64,000 nucleotides of DNA from Prevotella denticola (GCF_900454835.1 NZ_UGTM01000002.1:372001-436000); one strand, 5' to 3'. Positions 17,190 through 26,728 are shown, counted from the first letter of the stretch. A program made the numbers and translations. The notes: generated from the letters alone by a model not told the origin.

Positions 17190-17285
17190 GGAGAGCAGGC
17201 GGTGATGGGCGGTGATGGGCGATTATGGGCGATCATGGGCGATCATAAGCGTTATAGGCGGTAATAGGCGATTATAAGCGGTGAT
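17190..17285. repeat. GATGGGCGATGATAAGCG-type intergenic repeat
   Basis: Array of GGTGATGGGCG / GCGATTATGGGCGATCAT units in the gap between two convergent genes. Confidence 0.65.
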
Positions 17286-17382
17286 AGGCTTTGCGCTGAC
17301 CGGCCTCTGCCAGCCACTCCCCTCCCCTCCCCTCCTTTCCTTTCGGAAGGGGGAAATTTCTTTCGGAGGAGACGGGGAGCGG

Positions 17383-18027
17383 CTACAGCAGGCTTTCCCC
17401 GAAGATGGCGTTCTTGATGTCCTTCTCGTGTTCGAAGACGAAGCGGGCGACGATGGCGCTGAGCAGTGCCGTAGAAGGCAGCTTGACGCTTGTGGCCGAC
17501 TTGAGGCGGTCGAGGACACCCTTGAGGTCGGAGTCGATGTAGACGGTTGCCAGCCGGGAGTCGCGTGCCTTGTAGTCGCGTGCCAGGTCGAGGAAAATCT
17601 GCCAGCTGTCTTCGCCGCTGTCCTTCGCCATGGAGTACTCGCGTGCGAGCTGCCTGCCCTCTGCCTTGGGGAGCTTCTTTGCGGCCGGTGCCGTACGGTC
17701 CTTGCCGTCGGCAGCCTCCTGCTTGGGACTGACGTGTCCGAACTGGCTTGTCTGTGCGGGCTGCTGTGTGTCGCGGGGAGCGGGCTCGTATGCCGCGTTC
17801 TGCCGCATGGGTTCCGGCTGGCGGTATGTGTCCGGGCCTGCGGTCCTTGCCGCGGTGCTGCCGTTCTCCATCTGCGGGACCGTTTCTTCGTTCTCAGCCG
17901 TTTCGTTGTCGGCATCTGTTTCTTCTATGTTTGCGGCCGGTGCGCTTCCGGCACCTCTCTGCACGCTATGGGCCAGGTCGGACAGTCCGCCCGGCATCAT
18001 CACCATTGTTTTCTTTTTCTTAGCCAT
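17383..18027 (-). CDS. ParB-like / DUF3408-type ribbon-helix-helix protein
   Basis: 214 residues. A basic start (MAKKKKTMVMMPGG) leads into about 110 low-complexity residues rich in Ala, Glu, Pro and Gln. The conserved part is the C-terminal 60 residues: RLATVYIDSDLKGVLDRLKSATSVKLPSTALLSAIVARFVFEHEKDI, the pattern of ribbon-helix-helix DNA-binding domains in DUF3408/TraB-type proteins of Bacteroidetes elements. It lies downstream of parA on the same strand, with 507 bp of repeat DNA between, and is probably the ParA partner that binds a centromere-like site. No conjugation gene is nearby, so a free-standing partition pair is inferred. Confidence 0.65.
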   Translation of the reverse strand: MAKKKKTMVMMPGGLSDLAHSVQRGAGSAPAANIEETDADNETAENEETVPQMENGSTAARTAGPDTYRQPEPMRQNAAYEPAPRDTQQPAQTSQFGHVSPKQEAADGKDRTAPAAKKLPKAEGRQLAREYSMAKDSGEDSWQIFLDLARDYKARDSRLATVYIDSDLKGVLDRLKSATSVKLPSTALLSAIVARFVFEHEKDIKNAIFGESLL

Positions 18028-18039
18028 ATCTTTTTCTCT

Positions 18040-18290
18040 TTGAGGTTTGAGTTTTGAGTTTTGAGGTTTCCTCTTGGCCCCCTCGCATTTGAGGTTTGAG
18101 CTTTGAGGTTTTTCCCTTGCCCCTTTGGGGGTTGAAGTTTGAAGTTTGAGCTTTGAGGTTTTGCTTTCGTTTTTTGCCCTTTAAGGTTTTGTCTTTTGGC
18201 CTTCGGTTTTTGGCTTTTGGCTTTTGAAGTTTGCCCCTTAACTTTTGTCTTCTGTTTTTTGGGTTTAACTTTTGCGCCTTTTTCTTTAAG
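18040..18290. repeat. TTTGAG-type repeats between parA and its partner
   Basis: Degenerate array of 6-8 bp units (TTTGAGG, TTTTGAG, GCTTTGAGG, later TTTTGGC) directly upstream of the ribbon-helix-helix gene. The position makes it a candidate centromere-like site, but similar simple repeats occur in Bacteroidetes intergenic DNA without that role. Confidence 0.55.
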
Positions 18291-18380
18291 CCTGTCAGCT
18301 GGAAGCGGCGGAGTTCATCTTAGGAGTGTTCATATTCACTGTCATTTGAACTTTTTTCGCTTTTCTCCTGCTGTCCCTTC

Positions 18381-18541
18381 ATTGATGTTATCATCGGGGG
18401 TATCCCGCCATTCACTCCCCTCTCCATTCGGAGAGGGGCCGGGGGTGAGGCTTTTCCCTTTATCGATGTTATCATCGGGGGCATCCCGCCATTTACTCCC
18501 CTCTCCATTCGGAGAGGGGCCGGGGGTGAGGCTTTTACTTC
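18381..18541. repeat. 81-bp tandem duplication carrying two REP-like elements
   Basis: Two copies with period 81 bp. Each has GATGTTATCATCGGGGG, CATCCCGCCATT and then the hairpin CTCCCCTCTCCATTCGGAGAG with GGGGGTGAGGCTTTT. The second copy ends at the parA stop codon. Confidence 0.85.
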
Positions 18542-19197
18542 ATCCTCTTCAGCATATATTCGAATGCTTTTTTGACGGCGTCGCGCTGTGTGCCGAGCAG
18601 CTCGTAGGTATTCGTACGCTTGAGCGTGGCGCGGCTGTTGACGACCGGTGTGACCTTCCCGAAGTTTCCGAACACCTCGTCCGTCCTGCGCCACATCTCC
18701 TGTTCGTCGGCGGTGCCGATGCGCGGGTCGATGCGGTTGGGGACGAAGAAGAGCTGGGCGGTCATCTGCGGGTTGTGTTCGCGCAGCACATTGAGCACCT
18801 GCACGAAGACCCCTGTCGAATCGAGTGCCTTGTCCTCGTATTCGTAGGGGCAGACGATGTAGTCGGCTCCCACGAACAGCGGTGCGAGACCGTCTTCGCT
18901 GATGTTGCCCGGCGAGTCGAACAGCACGAAACCGTCGACCTGCGAGGCCGAATCGACGAGTTTCTGCATGGTCTCCACATCCGTCACGTCGAAGTCCTGT
19001 ACGTTGTAGGGTTCTTCCTCGCCCTCATAGAGCTCCTTGTCCTTGCGGCGCTGCATGAGAATCGTCTTCTGCAAGTCGGTGTCGATGATGCAGACCGACT
19101 TGCCTTTTGCTGCGAGATAGTTGGCGAAGAGAATGCACAGGGTGCTCTTCCCTACTCCACCTTTCTGGTTTGCAAAAACAACTTTCCTGTTCTTCAT
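18535..19197 (-). CDS. ParA-family ATPase
   Basis: 220 residues. Deviant Walker A with the signature lysine is NQKGGVGKSTLC at residue 10; the A' motif IIDTDLQKT and Walker B-like FVLFDSPGNISED follow. These are marks of ParA/MinD partition ATPases, and the short form without an N-terminal DNA-binding domain fits type Ib plasmid partition or the TraA/ParA proteins of Bacteroides elements. The partner with a ribbon-helix-helix domain is encoded downstream. It probably moves a replicon or element by ATP-dependent binding to nucleoid DNA. What is partitioned is unknown. Confidence 0.85.
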   Translation of the reverse strand: MKNRKVVFANQKGGVGKSTLCILFANYLAAKGKSVCIIDTDLQKTILMQRRKDKELYEGEEEPYNVQDFDVTDVETMQKLVDSASQVDGFVLFDSPGNISEDGLAPLFVGADYIVCPYEYEDKALDSTGVFVQVLNVLREHNPQMTAQLFFVPNRIDPRIGTADEQEMWRRTDEVFGNFGKVTPVVNSRATLKRTNTYELLGTQRDAVKKAFEYMLKRMK

Positions 19198-20187
19198 TTT
19201 TTATATATTTACGTTTTTATATTGTTGTCTGTTTGTCTGTTTTCTGTTTTGTCTGTTTTCAGCTGGGATTCTCCGGCTGTTCCGGGAGAGGGTGTGTGTT
19301 GCCGTCTGCTTTTCCCTGATGGGTCCGGTGAATGTCGGTAGGCCGTCCTTCAAATGAGAAGCGTAGGCTGTTGCCGTCTACTGTTCCCTGCTGGGTCCGG
19401 TGAATGTCGGCAGGATTCCCCTTTCTCCCGATCTGCTCTGAAGCAGGGAGGTGGAAAGTTTTTCCTCCTGACTGGTCTGGAGCGTGCGGGGAGGGAGGCT
19501 CTTCCCTTTTTCCTGGAAAGATGATGACTGCGAGTGATGATAGGTCTGCAAGAGGGTTTATACAGCTTTTCCACCCTGGACTGCTTGTTTTGCTCGAAGC
19601 TCTCGAAGTGTCATTTTGTCATTCTTCCCATCTTCTTCCATCCTTCTCTGTCACTTTCTTCTTTCAGTTCAACAGGCTGGTGGTACGAATGCTACCATTC
19701 TGCCAACATCTTCCTGTTTTGTCGTTGTTCATTTCTGCGATATTCTGTTTTCTTCGGTCATCTCCCCCGCAAATACAGGAAATATGCGCTTCTTTGCTGC
19801 TCTTGTTCATTCCCTCCTTTTTGTCATGCTTTTTTCTCCTTCGACTTCCTTTTTTCCTTTTCCGGTTTCTTCTTTTTTCCTCTGCAATCTCTTCAAACCG
19901 GGTCTGGCCGGCATCCTCATTCTTTGCGTCTTTTTCGGACGGTCGGGCACAAAGGGCTTCTGTTTTCCGGCATCTGCGTTCACTCCCCATAGGGGCTGCG
20001 GACCGTTGTCCTGAGACTTTCATGTGGCCTTTTTGTGTCTGCGGTGCAGGGCAAAGGAGTAGGAGCGAGGACTGTCCTTCCGAACGTCAATGGAATGCTA
20101 ATTGCTTTGACAACAGTCTTTTATCTTGCTATCTCTCCGTCTCCGTTTCAGTCGGATGGGCGGTGCTGTCGGGCGGCTTTCCGATCG
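19198..20187. other. gene-free region with a 72-bp period direct repeat
   Basis: No convincing gene in 990 bp. At 19297-19420 two copies of about 50 bp (TGTTGCCGTCTnCTnTTCCC ... GGTCCGGTGAATGTCGGnAGG) are spaced 72 bp apart. The rest is T/C-rich with runs such as CTTCCTTTTTTCC, whose open frames are Phe/Ser-rich artefacts. Confidence 0.55.
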
Positions 20188-20880
20188 TCAGTCCTCTGTC
20201 GTCATGCTCTTTCTCAGCAGGATGAACGGCAGCAGCTCGGTGAGGACGAAACTTATCAGCGTGGCAATCGTGCCATAGGTGATGATGTCTGTCATCGATA
20301 CGCCGCCCACATTATTATATATGTAATAATAACTCATGCTGCAGAGCGTAGAGAGCAGCGGGCAGAGGAACAGGGAAGCTCCATAGCAGCGGATCATGCC
20401 GGCGAACTTTCGGAACAGCCCGATTCCCAGGCCGATTTGTACGAGGGTGGCTACCGTATAGCAGGAGGCAACGAAGTGGGACAGCAGCCGGCTTGTCTCG
20501 CCGACTTCTATCATCATGCTTCCTTCAGCCCCTGTATGGATTGTCGGCAGACAGGTGGCAACCGTCAGAATCGTATTGAGAACCATCAATATGATGACTG
20601 ATAATTGTAAGAAAAAATGACTATTCTTCTTCAGATTCCTGCGTAGTATTTCCCACATCACCAGTTTTGTCGATAGCAGCAGTACTGCTTCTGCAATCTG
20701 GATTCCGTTGTTGCTCTGTAGCGAAGCGAACGCCTCGGTAAACATGCTCTGTCCTTCGTTGGGAGATGATGTCCAGTGGTCGGCCAGGTTTACTGCGCTG
20801 AAGGCAAGGAACAGTCCCATGCTCCAGTTCAGCACTTCGCCTTGGGCACCCGAAACGGGGAATTTCTTCAACTTTATCAT
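20188..20880 (-). CDS. hypothetical multi-pass membrane protein
   Basis: 230 residues with about six hydrophobic segments, including NWSMGLFLAFSAVNLADHW, FFLQLSVIILMVLNTILTVA, VATLVQIGLGIGLF, LFLCPLLSTLCSMSYYYI and TLISFVLTELLPFILL. I do not recognise the family. A clear promoter precedes it (20967-20998). It stands alone between the partition region and the long AT-rich gap. Charged residues are few and there is no signal peptide beyond the first helix. Confidence 0.65.
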   Translation of the reverse strand: MIKLKKFPVSGAQGEVLNWSMGLFLAFSAVNLADHWTSSPNEGQSMFTEAFASLQSNNGIQIAEAVLLLSTKLVMWEILRRNLKKNSHFFLQLSVIILMVLNTILTVATCLPTIHTGAEGSMMIEVGETSRLLSHFVASCYTVATLVQIGLGIGLFRKFAGMIRCYGASLFLCPLLSTLCSMSYYYIYNNVGGVSMTDIITYGTIATLISFVLTELLPFILLRKSMTTED

Positions 20881-20966
20881 ACCTTTTTATTATATAGAGC
20901 CGTTTTCTTGTTATGACGGACCTTTTTTGTTCTACACGTAAAAGCGTGGTTATATTTTTATGCTTG

Positions 20967-20998
20967 CAAATATACACTTATTTGTTGAAACAAACAAA
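20967..20998 (-). promoter_or_regulatory. promoter of the membrane protein gene
   Basis: On the minus strand: -7 TATATTTG (20967-20974) and -33 TTTG (20995-20998) with 20 bp between, a good Bacteroidetes promoter, about 87 bp before the start. Confidence 0.6.
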
Positions 20999-21738
20999 TA
21001 CGTCTAAACATTTTTATTAGAAAAAATAAATAGGTAAAAGAATAATTGTCTTATAAAATATTTATTTCTTTATTCTTTAATGCAAATGAATAAATGATTA
21101 AATATATATTGTTCATTTTCATTGCTCGAGCTTTCTTTTATTTTTCTTTATCTGATATAAAATTGTAAATGTTGATTTATTTTCAAACGTAAATATATAA
21201 ATATGTTTTATTTGCGGCAAGTTATTTGGTCTTTATTTTGTCTGTTTATTCTTTTAAGTTTTAATGTTTTTGTTATGAAATATATTTATATAAATATTGG
21301 ATAATCTATTTATACTAAAAAGCAAATATTTATTTTCCTTTCGAGGTCTTATTCCACGGATGCGTTCATGTTTGAATTTATTTTACATACTCTGTTCCCT
21401 ATGGGTTGTCCGGTCATCTGGAGGGTGATGGATTATATTTCATCTCGGGTAGGTCTGATTTTTGTTCTGTTGCTTTTGTCTCCGTTCATGCTAAGTTATT
21501 GTTTTTGTAGCAGACTGAATTGACATTCAGGGCTGATGTCTGTCAGCTGATTTCCGATTGACTGTCAGTTTATGGGGGGTGTTTCGTGTTCAGTTGATTA
21601 ACAGGTAGGTGTATAATACGTAAACCGTTTTCTTTCCTTTACTGGCATTCGGGCCGTCTTCTGCATATATTCAGGCAGGCTTTTTCCCATCCTGATGTTT
21701 TTTTCATGCAGAGATTAGCTTCTTGTTTCGTTGCTTTT

Positions 21739-21845
21739 CCTGACGGCCCTCTTCTTTAGCATAGAATGCCGTTCCAGTTTGTTCGGTGTAAATAGAATAT
21801 GAACGTTTAAATACATGATAATATAAATATATAAAATATTGATGA
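21739..21845. repeat. AT-rich module, copy 1
   Basis: Starts CCTGACGGCCCTCTTCTTTA, then GCATAGAATGCCGTTCCAGT and an AT stretch ending AATATATAAAATATTGATGA. Copy 2 begins 308 bp later. Confidence 0.8.
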
Positions 21846-22046
21846 TAAGAAGCCTGCGTCTTTCCTTCTCTGTTTTCCGTAAGTCTTAATCATTTCTCTT
21901 TCTTTTTTCCAGCAGACTTTTTTCCCATCCCGAGGTCTTCTCATGCTTTGTAGGTTTTTAAGCCCTCCTTTTCTTTTCTCAAGCAGGTTTTTGCCTATTC
22001 TGGTTTTCTCTTCATCCGTCGATTAGCTTACTTCTTCCTTAACCTT

Positions 22047-22151
22047 CCTGACGGCCTTCTTCTTTAGCATAGCATGCTGTTCCAGTTTGTTTATGTGTGG
22101 ATATAAATGTTTATATACTTGATAATGTAAATATATAAAATATTGATGCTA
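22047..22151. repeat. AT-rich module, copy 2
   Basis: Starts CCTGACGGCCTTCTTCTTTA, contains GCATAGCATGCTGTTCCAGT, then TGTGTGGATATAAATG and AATATATAAAATATTGATG. TGTGGATA matches eight of nine bases of the DnaA box (minus strand). Confidence 0.8.
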
Positions 22152-22412
22152 AGATGCCTGCGTCTTTCCTTCTCTATTTTCTGTAGGTCTTAATCATTAT
22201 TCTTTTTTTCTTCCGGCAGACTCCTGTCCCATTTCGGCGGCCTTCTCATGCTTCGTAGGTTTCAAACTTTCCTTTTCTTTCTTCCGGCAGTCTTTTTTCC
22301 CGGTGGCCTTCTCTTACTTCGTATGTTTCAAGCCCTCCTTTTTTCTTAAACAGGTTTTTGCCTATTCCGTTTTTTTTTCATCCAGCTATTTGCTTTGTTC
22401 TTCCTTAATTTT

Positions 22413-22516
22413 CCTGAGGCCCTCTTCTTTAGCATAGAATGCCGTTTTAGCTTGGTTATTTGTGGATATAGATGTTTTAATACGTAATAATATGAATATA
22501 TAAAATATTGTTGATG
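22413..22516. repeat. AT-rich module, copy 3
   Basis: Starts CCTGAGGCCCTCTTCTTTAG, contains GCATAGAATGCCGTTTTAGC, then TTTGTGGATATAGATG and GAATATATAAAATATTG. It begins 366 bp after copy 2. Confidence 0.8.
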
Positions 22517-24129
22517 AGCTGTTTGCGTTTATTTTTATTCTCCATAGCTTTTAACTGATCTTTATGGATTCAGCTGTATACAGGGAATCTTTTTTTATAT
22601 CTGTATTCTGCATATTTTTCTTCATTCTTTCTCGGCGTTCGTATGTCATTTCTGCATTTCCCATTTTTTGTATTTCCGCTTCCGTTCTTTTCCCTTGCAT
22701 TCAGCTTTTGTAATTCTCTTCTGTTTCAGTAATCCTCTGTGCCGGTATTTCTCTTTTTTAATTCTCCGCATCCGTGTTTTATTCCAGTTTCCCTTTGCTT
22801 TTTTTCTTTTTCAGGACCTGTATATCTTTGATAGACACGGTTATATATATTTATATACTTGAATAAATGTTTGTTTTTGGAAGTTTGAAAGATTTTTCTG
22901 CTTCCTGTTCCTGGGCTGCCAGCAGTTCCAATTCATTTTCGCATCCTTCTGCCGTTTATTTTCGCACCCTTCTGCCGTTTGTCATCAGTGTGTTGTCTGT
23001 CGTCTCCCCTCCTCCGTGTTGTAGGCAGGCAGCATTGTGTTTTAGCTATGTTGTCTGTTGAATATGAATTGAGACTTTGAAAAAAACGTACATTACGTGC
23101 ATTTATGTTATTCTTTTCCTTCGTTGGAATGGACTCTTTAGCAGTTTTACTTGCTTCTCTTGTTGTCACCGATGACTTTTTCCGTCTACTGGTTGATGTT
23201 TTCTTTTGGTCTTGCGTATCGTATTCTGGTGTCTCCGTCGTGACAGAGTTTCTTTCAATATGCTATGATGTTGGTTTATAACGTTTTACGTTGCATTTTA
23301 TTCGTGTCTGCATTTGAGAGGGATTCGGGGCAGACAGCCGGACAGACAGGTGGAAAGTTCGGTTGAGGCGTATTGATGCGGTAGGAAACGTTGCTTAGAG
23401 CTGATTGGAGAGACATCCTTGTTTTTTCCTCATCTTTTTTGTTATTGATCGCGACTTTCTTTTGATAATATTGATTTATATAAATATTTATGATTATTTT
23501 TACTTGTTGTAAAACTGCATTAATATATATAAAATTGAATATGTATTTAATTTTTCATGTGTACTAAAATGTTTTTATATAAATATCTTAAATATTAATG
23601 GGATAATTTTAATATATGAAATTATAAATGTGTCTTTATTTATTTATATAAAAGCGTGAAATTTTAAATAAGTAAATGGAGATTATAATAGAAAAAGATT
23701 TGAGCAGATAAATATGAAAATAAGGAAATGAATTTATTTTTATATATGTATGTTTTTATGTTTTCAGACACATTGTTTTGAGACTTTTCTACAGCAGGAA
23801 AGCATGAAAACAGACAAAGGAATTCGGTTGCGGAGGCAGGAGAAAAGTGAGTCGGGGAACGGCGACAAAAAAGTGAAAAACTGCGTAGCGGCGGAAGGAT
23901 GACAGTGTAAGAGAGTAAAGGGTCGGGACATTCGAAGAAAACAGAAAGGCGGCGCAGAACAACGGAGAATAAGAAATGAAAGTAGAGAATATTGCTGAGG
24001 AAGTATTTGGAGACGGCATTCCTGTTCGTAAAATAATTTCATCGTGATAGGGTAGGGGATTTTCTTCCATTTTCTTCTTCGGAATGCAGGTTGTTTTTAA
24101 GCTGGATTCCATGGGGAGGGGGAGGATAG

Positions 24130-24440
24130 AATTCAAAGCTGTTCTGAACGTTCCGACTTTCAGGTAAGGTCTGAAAGAAAATTAAGTGAGCCTTATCTGA
24201 CAATTCATGTGGGGCCCTGAAAGAAAGACAAGTGAACCTTATCTGGCAATTCATGTAAGGTCTGATGAAATTGCAAGTGAGGCTTATCTGGCAATTCATG
24301 TGGGGCCTGAAAGAAAGACAAGTGAGCCTTATCTGACAGTCCTGGTAAGGTCTGATGAAATTGCAAGTGAGGCTTATCTGACATTCAAGTAAGGCCTTAC
24401 AGGCTTTCAAGTGAGCCTTAGTTGGCTTTCAAGTAAGGCC
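24130..24440. repeat. AAGGCCTTA-type tandem repeat cluster 2
   Basis: About 10 units of roughly 27 bp, pairing into a higher unit of about 54 bp: CAAGTGAGCCTTATCTGACA, ATTCATGTAAGGTCTGATGA, AATTG. The last units become AAGTAAGGCCTTACAGGC and AAGTGAGCCTTAGTTGGC, linking this array to the clusters at 15.3 and 34.1 kb. The 123-residue open frame across it is repeat translation. Confidence 0.8.
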
Positions 24441-24898
24441 TTGTTGGCGGTTCCCCGCATGGGGCATATTTAAAGTGGGGGGCTCCAGGAATTTGGAGTG
24501 ATGAGGTTTGTTTCGTGAGTTGATGACTTTGATGAATATCACACAGAGGCAGGGAGTGAACGGAGGTAAAGACCATATAACAGAGGCACCGCCGGTGCGT
24601 GGAGCAACGGAGGTTATTATGCAGTAGGATTACTTTATCACTCCCTATTTCGGAAGAACCTAAAGTGGACGCAGGTCCCTCGGTCGTCCTTACTGCGGGA
24701 AGCCATAGCCGAAGGCAGGCTGTCCGTGGCGATGCGGAAACTATGGGAAGCCGGCAGCCGCCCCCGGGTCTGCCGTGCAGGAGACGTGCTGTCGAGGCTG
24801 CTGTCTGTGGGTAAGGCTTCCAGACAGGTGTCAAACCCAATAGCTATACGGAACGGATATGGAAAATCGTGCGGAGGTGACGGTGAAAGAGCATTATG
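24441..24898. other. gene-free spacer between repeat arrays
   Basis: 458 bp of more balanced composition without a convincing gene. Open frames exist on both strands but show no family resemblance and run into the flanking repeats. Confidence 0.4.
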
Positions 24899-25140
24899 CG
24901 ACTTCTGCGAAAATCTTTCCCCATCCGGAAACCACGGCTGATAACCAATGGAATACGACTTCTGCGAAAGTTTTCCCCATCCGGAAACTACGGTTGACAA
25001 CCAATGAAATGCGACCACTGCGAAAATCTTTTCCCATCCGGAAACCACGGTTGATAACCAATGAAATGCGACTTCTGCGAAAATCTTTCCCCATCCGGAA
25101 ACCATGGTTGACAACCAATGAATTGCAACCTCTGCGAAAG
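24899..25140. repeat. 57-bp tandem repeat array
   Basis: Four full units and a partial fifth, starting at about 24899, 24956, 25012, 25069 and 25126. Each unit reads CGACTTCTGCGAAAATCTTT, CCCATCCGGAAACCACGG, TTGATAACCAATGAAATG. Units differ at a few positions. There are no unique spacers, so it is not a CRISPR array. Confidence 0.9.
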
Positions 25141-25383
25141 CTCCGTTACATGAGGTTCTCGGAAAGTGCAACTTATTGATCATCAAATATATGGTTTTGA
25201 GAAAAATAGGTTTTTGCAGAGGTTTCAAGTTATGACTTCGGCATCTTAATGGATTTTTGCAGAGGTCTCGTCATCGTTTGCTCCGTGTCAGGCAGGAGGG
25301 CGTGTCAGCTGTCAATAAGGCAGCAAAAACGACATCCGGATAAAATAAAGAAAGAAATGTTGCGTTATAAGAATGAAATTACG

Positions 25384-25391
25384 TACTTTTG
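25384..25391 (+). promoter_or_regulatory. -7 box of the aminotransferase gene
   Basis: TACTTTTG (TAnnTTTG), 37 bp upstream of the ATG at 25429. Confidence 0.55.
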
Positions 25392-25428
25392 TACTTGAAA
25401 ATTATTCACGAAGAAGATTGAGTCGAAA

Positions 25429-26622
25429 ATGGCAGAACTATCAGACCGTCTGAAAAGGCTGGCTCCTTCCGCTACGCTGGCCATGTCGCAGAAGAGCAGC
25501 GAGATGAAGGCGCAGGGGATTGACGTCATCAACATGAGCGTGGGCGAACCCGACTTCATGACGCCCGGTTTCATCAAGGAAGCCGGCAAGAAGGCGATTG
25601 ACGACAATTACTCGAAGTACTCCCCCGTCCCCGGCTATCCCATCCTGCGGGAGGCCATCGCGCGGAAGCTGAAGCGGGAGAACGGCCTGGACTACGCCGC
25701 TTCCGAGATCATCGTCGGCACGGGCGGCAAGCAGGGGGTGTGCAATGCCATCCTGGCACTGGTGAACCCTGGCGACGAGGTCGTCATCCCCGCCCCCTAC
25801 TGGGTAAGTTACCCGCAGATGGTGAAGCTGGCGGGAGGCACGCCGGTCATCGTGCCGGCCGGCATCGGTCAGGACTTCAAGATCACCGCCGCACAGCTCG
25901 AGGCGGCCGTCACGCCGAAGACGAAGCTGGTCATCCTCTGCTCGCCGAGCAATCCTACGGGGAGCGTCTATTCGGAAGAGGAACTCGGGGAGCTGGCCAA
26001 GGTGGTTCTCGCCCACGACGACCTGTTCGTACTCTCGGACGAGATCTACGAACACATTAATTATATAGGGGGGCACAGCAGCATCGCCGCCTGTCCGGGC
26101 ATGAGGGAACGGACGGTGGTCTGCAACGGCGTCAGCAAGGCCTACGCCATGACGGGCTGGCGGCTCGGATGGGTGGCCGCACCGGAGTGGATCGTCAAGG
26201 GACTCGGTAAATTGCAGGGACAGTACACCTCCGGCACGAGCAGCGTCAGCCAGATGGCGGCCGTGGCGGCCTACGAGGGCGACCAGAGCTGCGTGGAGGC
26301 GTTCCGCGAGACGTTCCGCCGCCGCCGCGACCTGATCGTCTCCCTGGCGAAGGACATCCCCGGCCTGGAAGTGAACGTGCCGCAGGGGGCGTTCTACCTC
26401 TTCCCGGACTGCTCGGCCTTCTTCGGCAAGACGGACGGCAGGCGGACCATCGGCAGCTCGACCGACCTCGCCCTGTATCTCCTCGAGGAAGGGCACGTGG
26501 CGACAGTGGGCGGCGATGCCTTCGGCGCACCCCGCTGCTTCCGCATGAGCTATGCGACGAGCGACGACAACATAAGGGAAGCTCTCCGGCGCATCAGGCA
26601 CGTACTCTCGAAGCTGAAATAA
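25429..26622 (+). CDS. aspC: pyridoxal phosphate-dependent aminotransferase (aspartate type)
   Basis: 397 residues of fold type I, class I/II. Motifs seen: INMSVGEPDFMTPGFI (substrate loop), SNPTGSVYSEEEL, VLSDEIYEHI (Asp contacting the PLP nitrogen), GVSKAYAMTGWRLGW with the PLP-binding lysine, and RMSYATSDDNI with the carboxylate-binding arginine. The layout is that of the aspartate:2-oxoglutarate aminotransferases (subgroup Ib), joining amino-acid synthesis to the TCA cycle. It is monocistronic with its own promoter, at the edge of the repeat region. Confidence 0.88.
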   Translation: MAELSDRLKRLAPSATLAMSQKSSEMKAQGIDVINMSVGEPDFMTPGFIKEAGKKAIDDNYSKYSPVPGYPILREAIARKLKRENGLDYAASEIIVGTGGKQGVCNAILALVNPGDEVVIPAPYWVSYPQMVKLAGGTPVIVPAGIGQDFKITAAQLEAAVTPKTKLVILCSPSNPTGSVYSEEELGELAKVVLAHDDLFVLSDEIYEHINYIGGHSSIAACPGMRERTVVCNGVSKAYAMTGWRLGWVAAPEWIVKGLGKLQGQYTSGTSSVSQMAAVAAYEGDQSCVEAFRETFRRRRDLIVSLAKDIPGLEVNVPQGAFYLFPDCSAFFGKTDGRRTIGSSTDLALYLLEEGHVATVGGDAFGAPRCFRMSYATSDDNIREALRRIRHVLSKLK

Positions 26623-26720
26623 GAAGAGGCAGGCAAACTGTAAGAAAGCGTGGGGAAAAACTATCCATCTTTTTGATTGTTAAAAGTCATTAATCCTACC
26701 CATAGTTTTCTTTTAATTGC

Positions 26721-26728
26721 TATCTTTG
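26721..26728 (+). promoter_or_regulatory. -7 box of the exb-tonB cluster
   Basis: TATCTTTG, 122 bp upstream of exbB. The region just upstream is AT-rich (TTTTCTTTTAATTGC). Confidence 0.55.

Larger units (their letters stand above)
20999..24129. other. 3.1-kb AT-rich gene-free region
   Basis: No supported gene on either strand; the frames present are short and Phe/Tyr/Leu-rich. It contains long A/T stretches (21000-21300 and 23450-23760 in particular), a module repeated three times (listed separately) and one CGGCGACAAAAAAGTG motif at 23862. Composition is strikingly different from the GC-rich genes on both sides. Confidence 0.7.

Noticed and set aside
17383..19197. Integrated conjugative element
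   Set aside because: Only a ParA/DUF3408-type pair is present; no relaxase, coupling protein, tra genes, integrase or attachment sites are seen.
18196..19341. 381-residue plus-strand frame opposite parA
   Set aside because: It is the translation of simple repeats, the REP-like elements and antisense parA.
22668..23061. Two 64-residue frames in the AT-rich region
   Set aside because: Phe/Leu/Ser-rich, no start signal and inside repeat-like DNA; treated as non-coding.
24899..25140. CRISPR array
   Set aside because: Units follow each other directly with a 57-bp period and no unique spacers, and no cas gene is in the window.
4126..25428. Replication initiator (Rep) gene to go with the partition genes
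   Set aside because: None was found on either strand, so a replication origin here is only a hypothesis.
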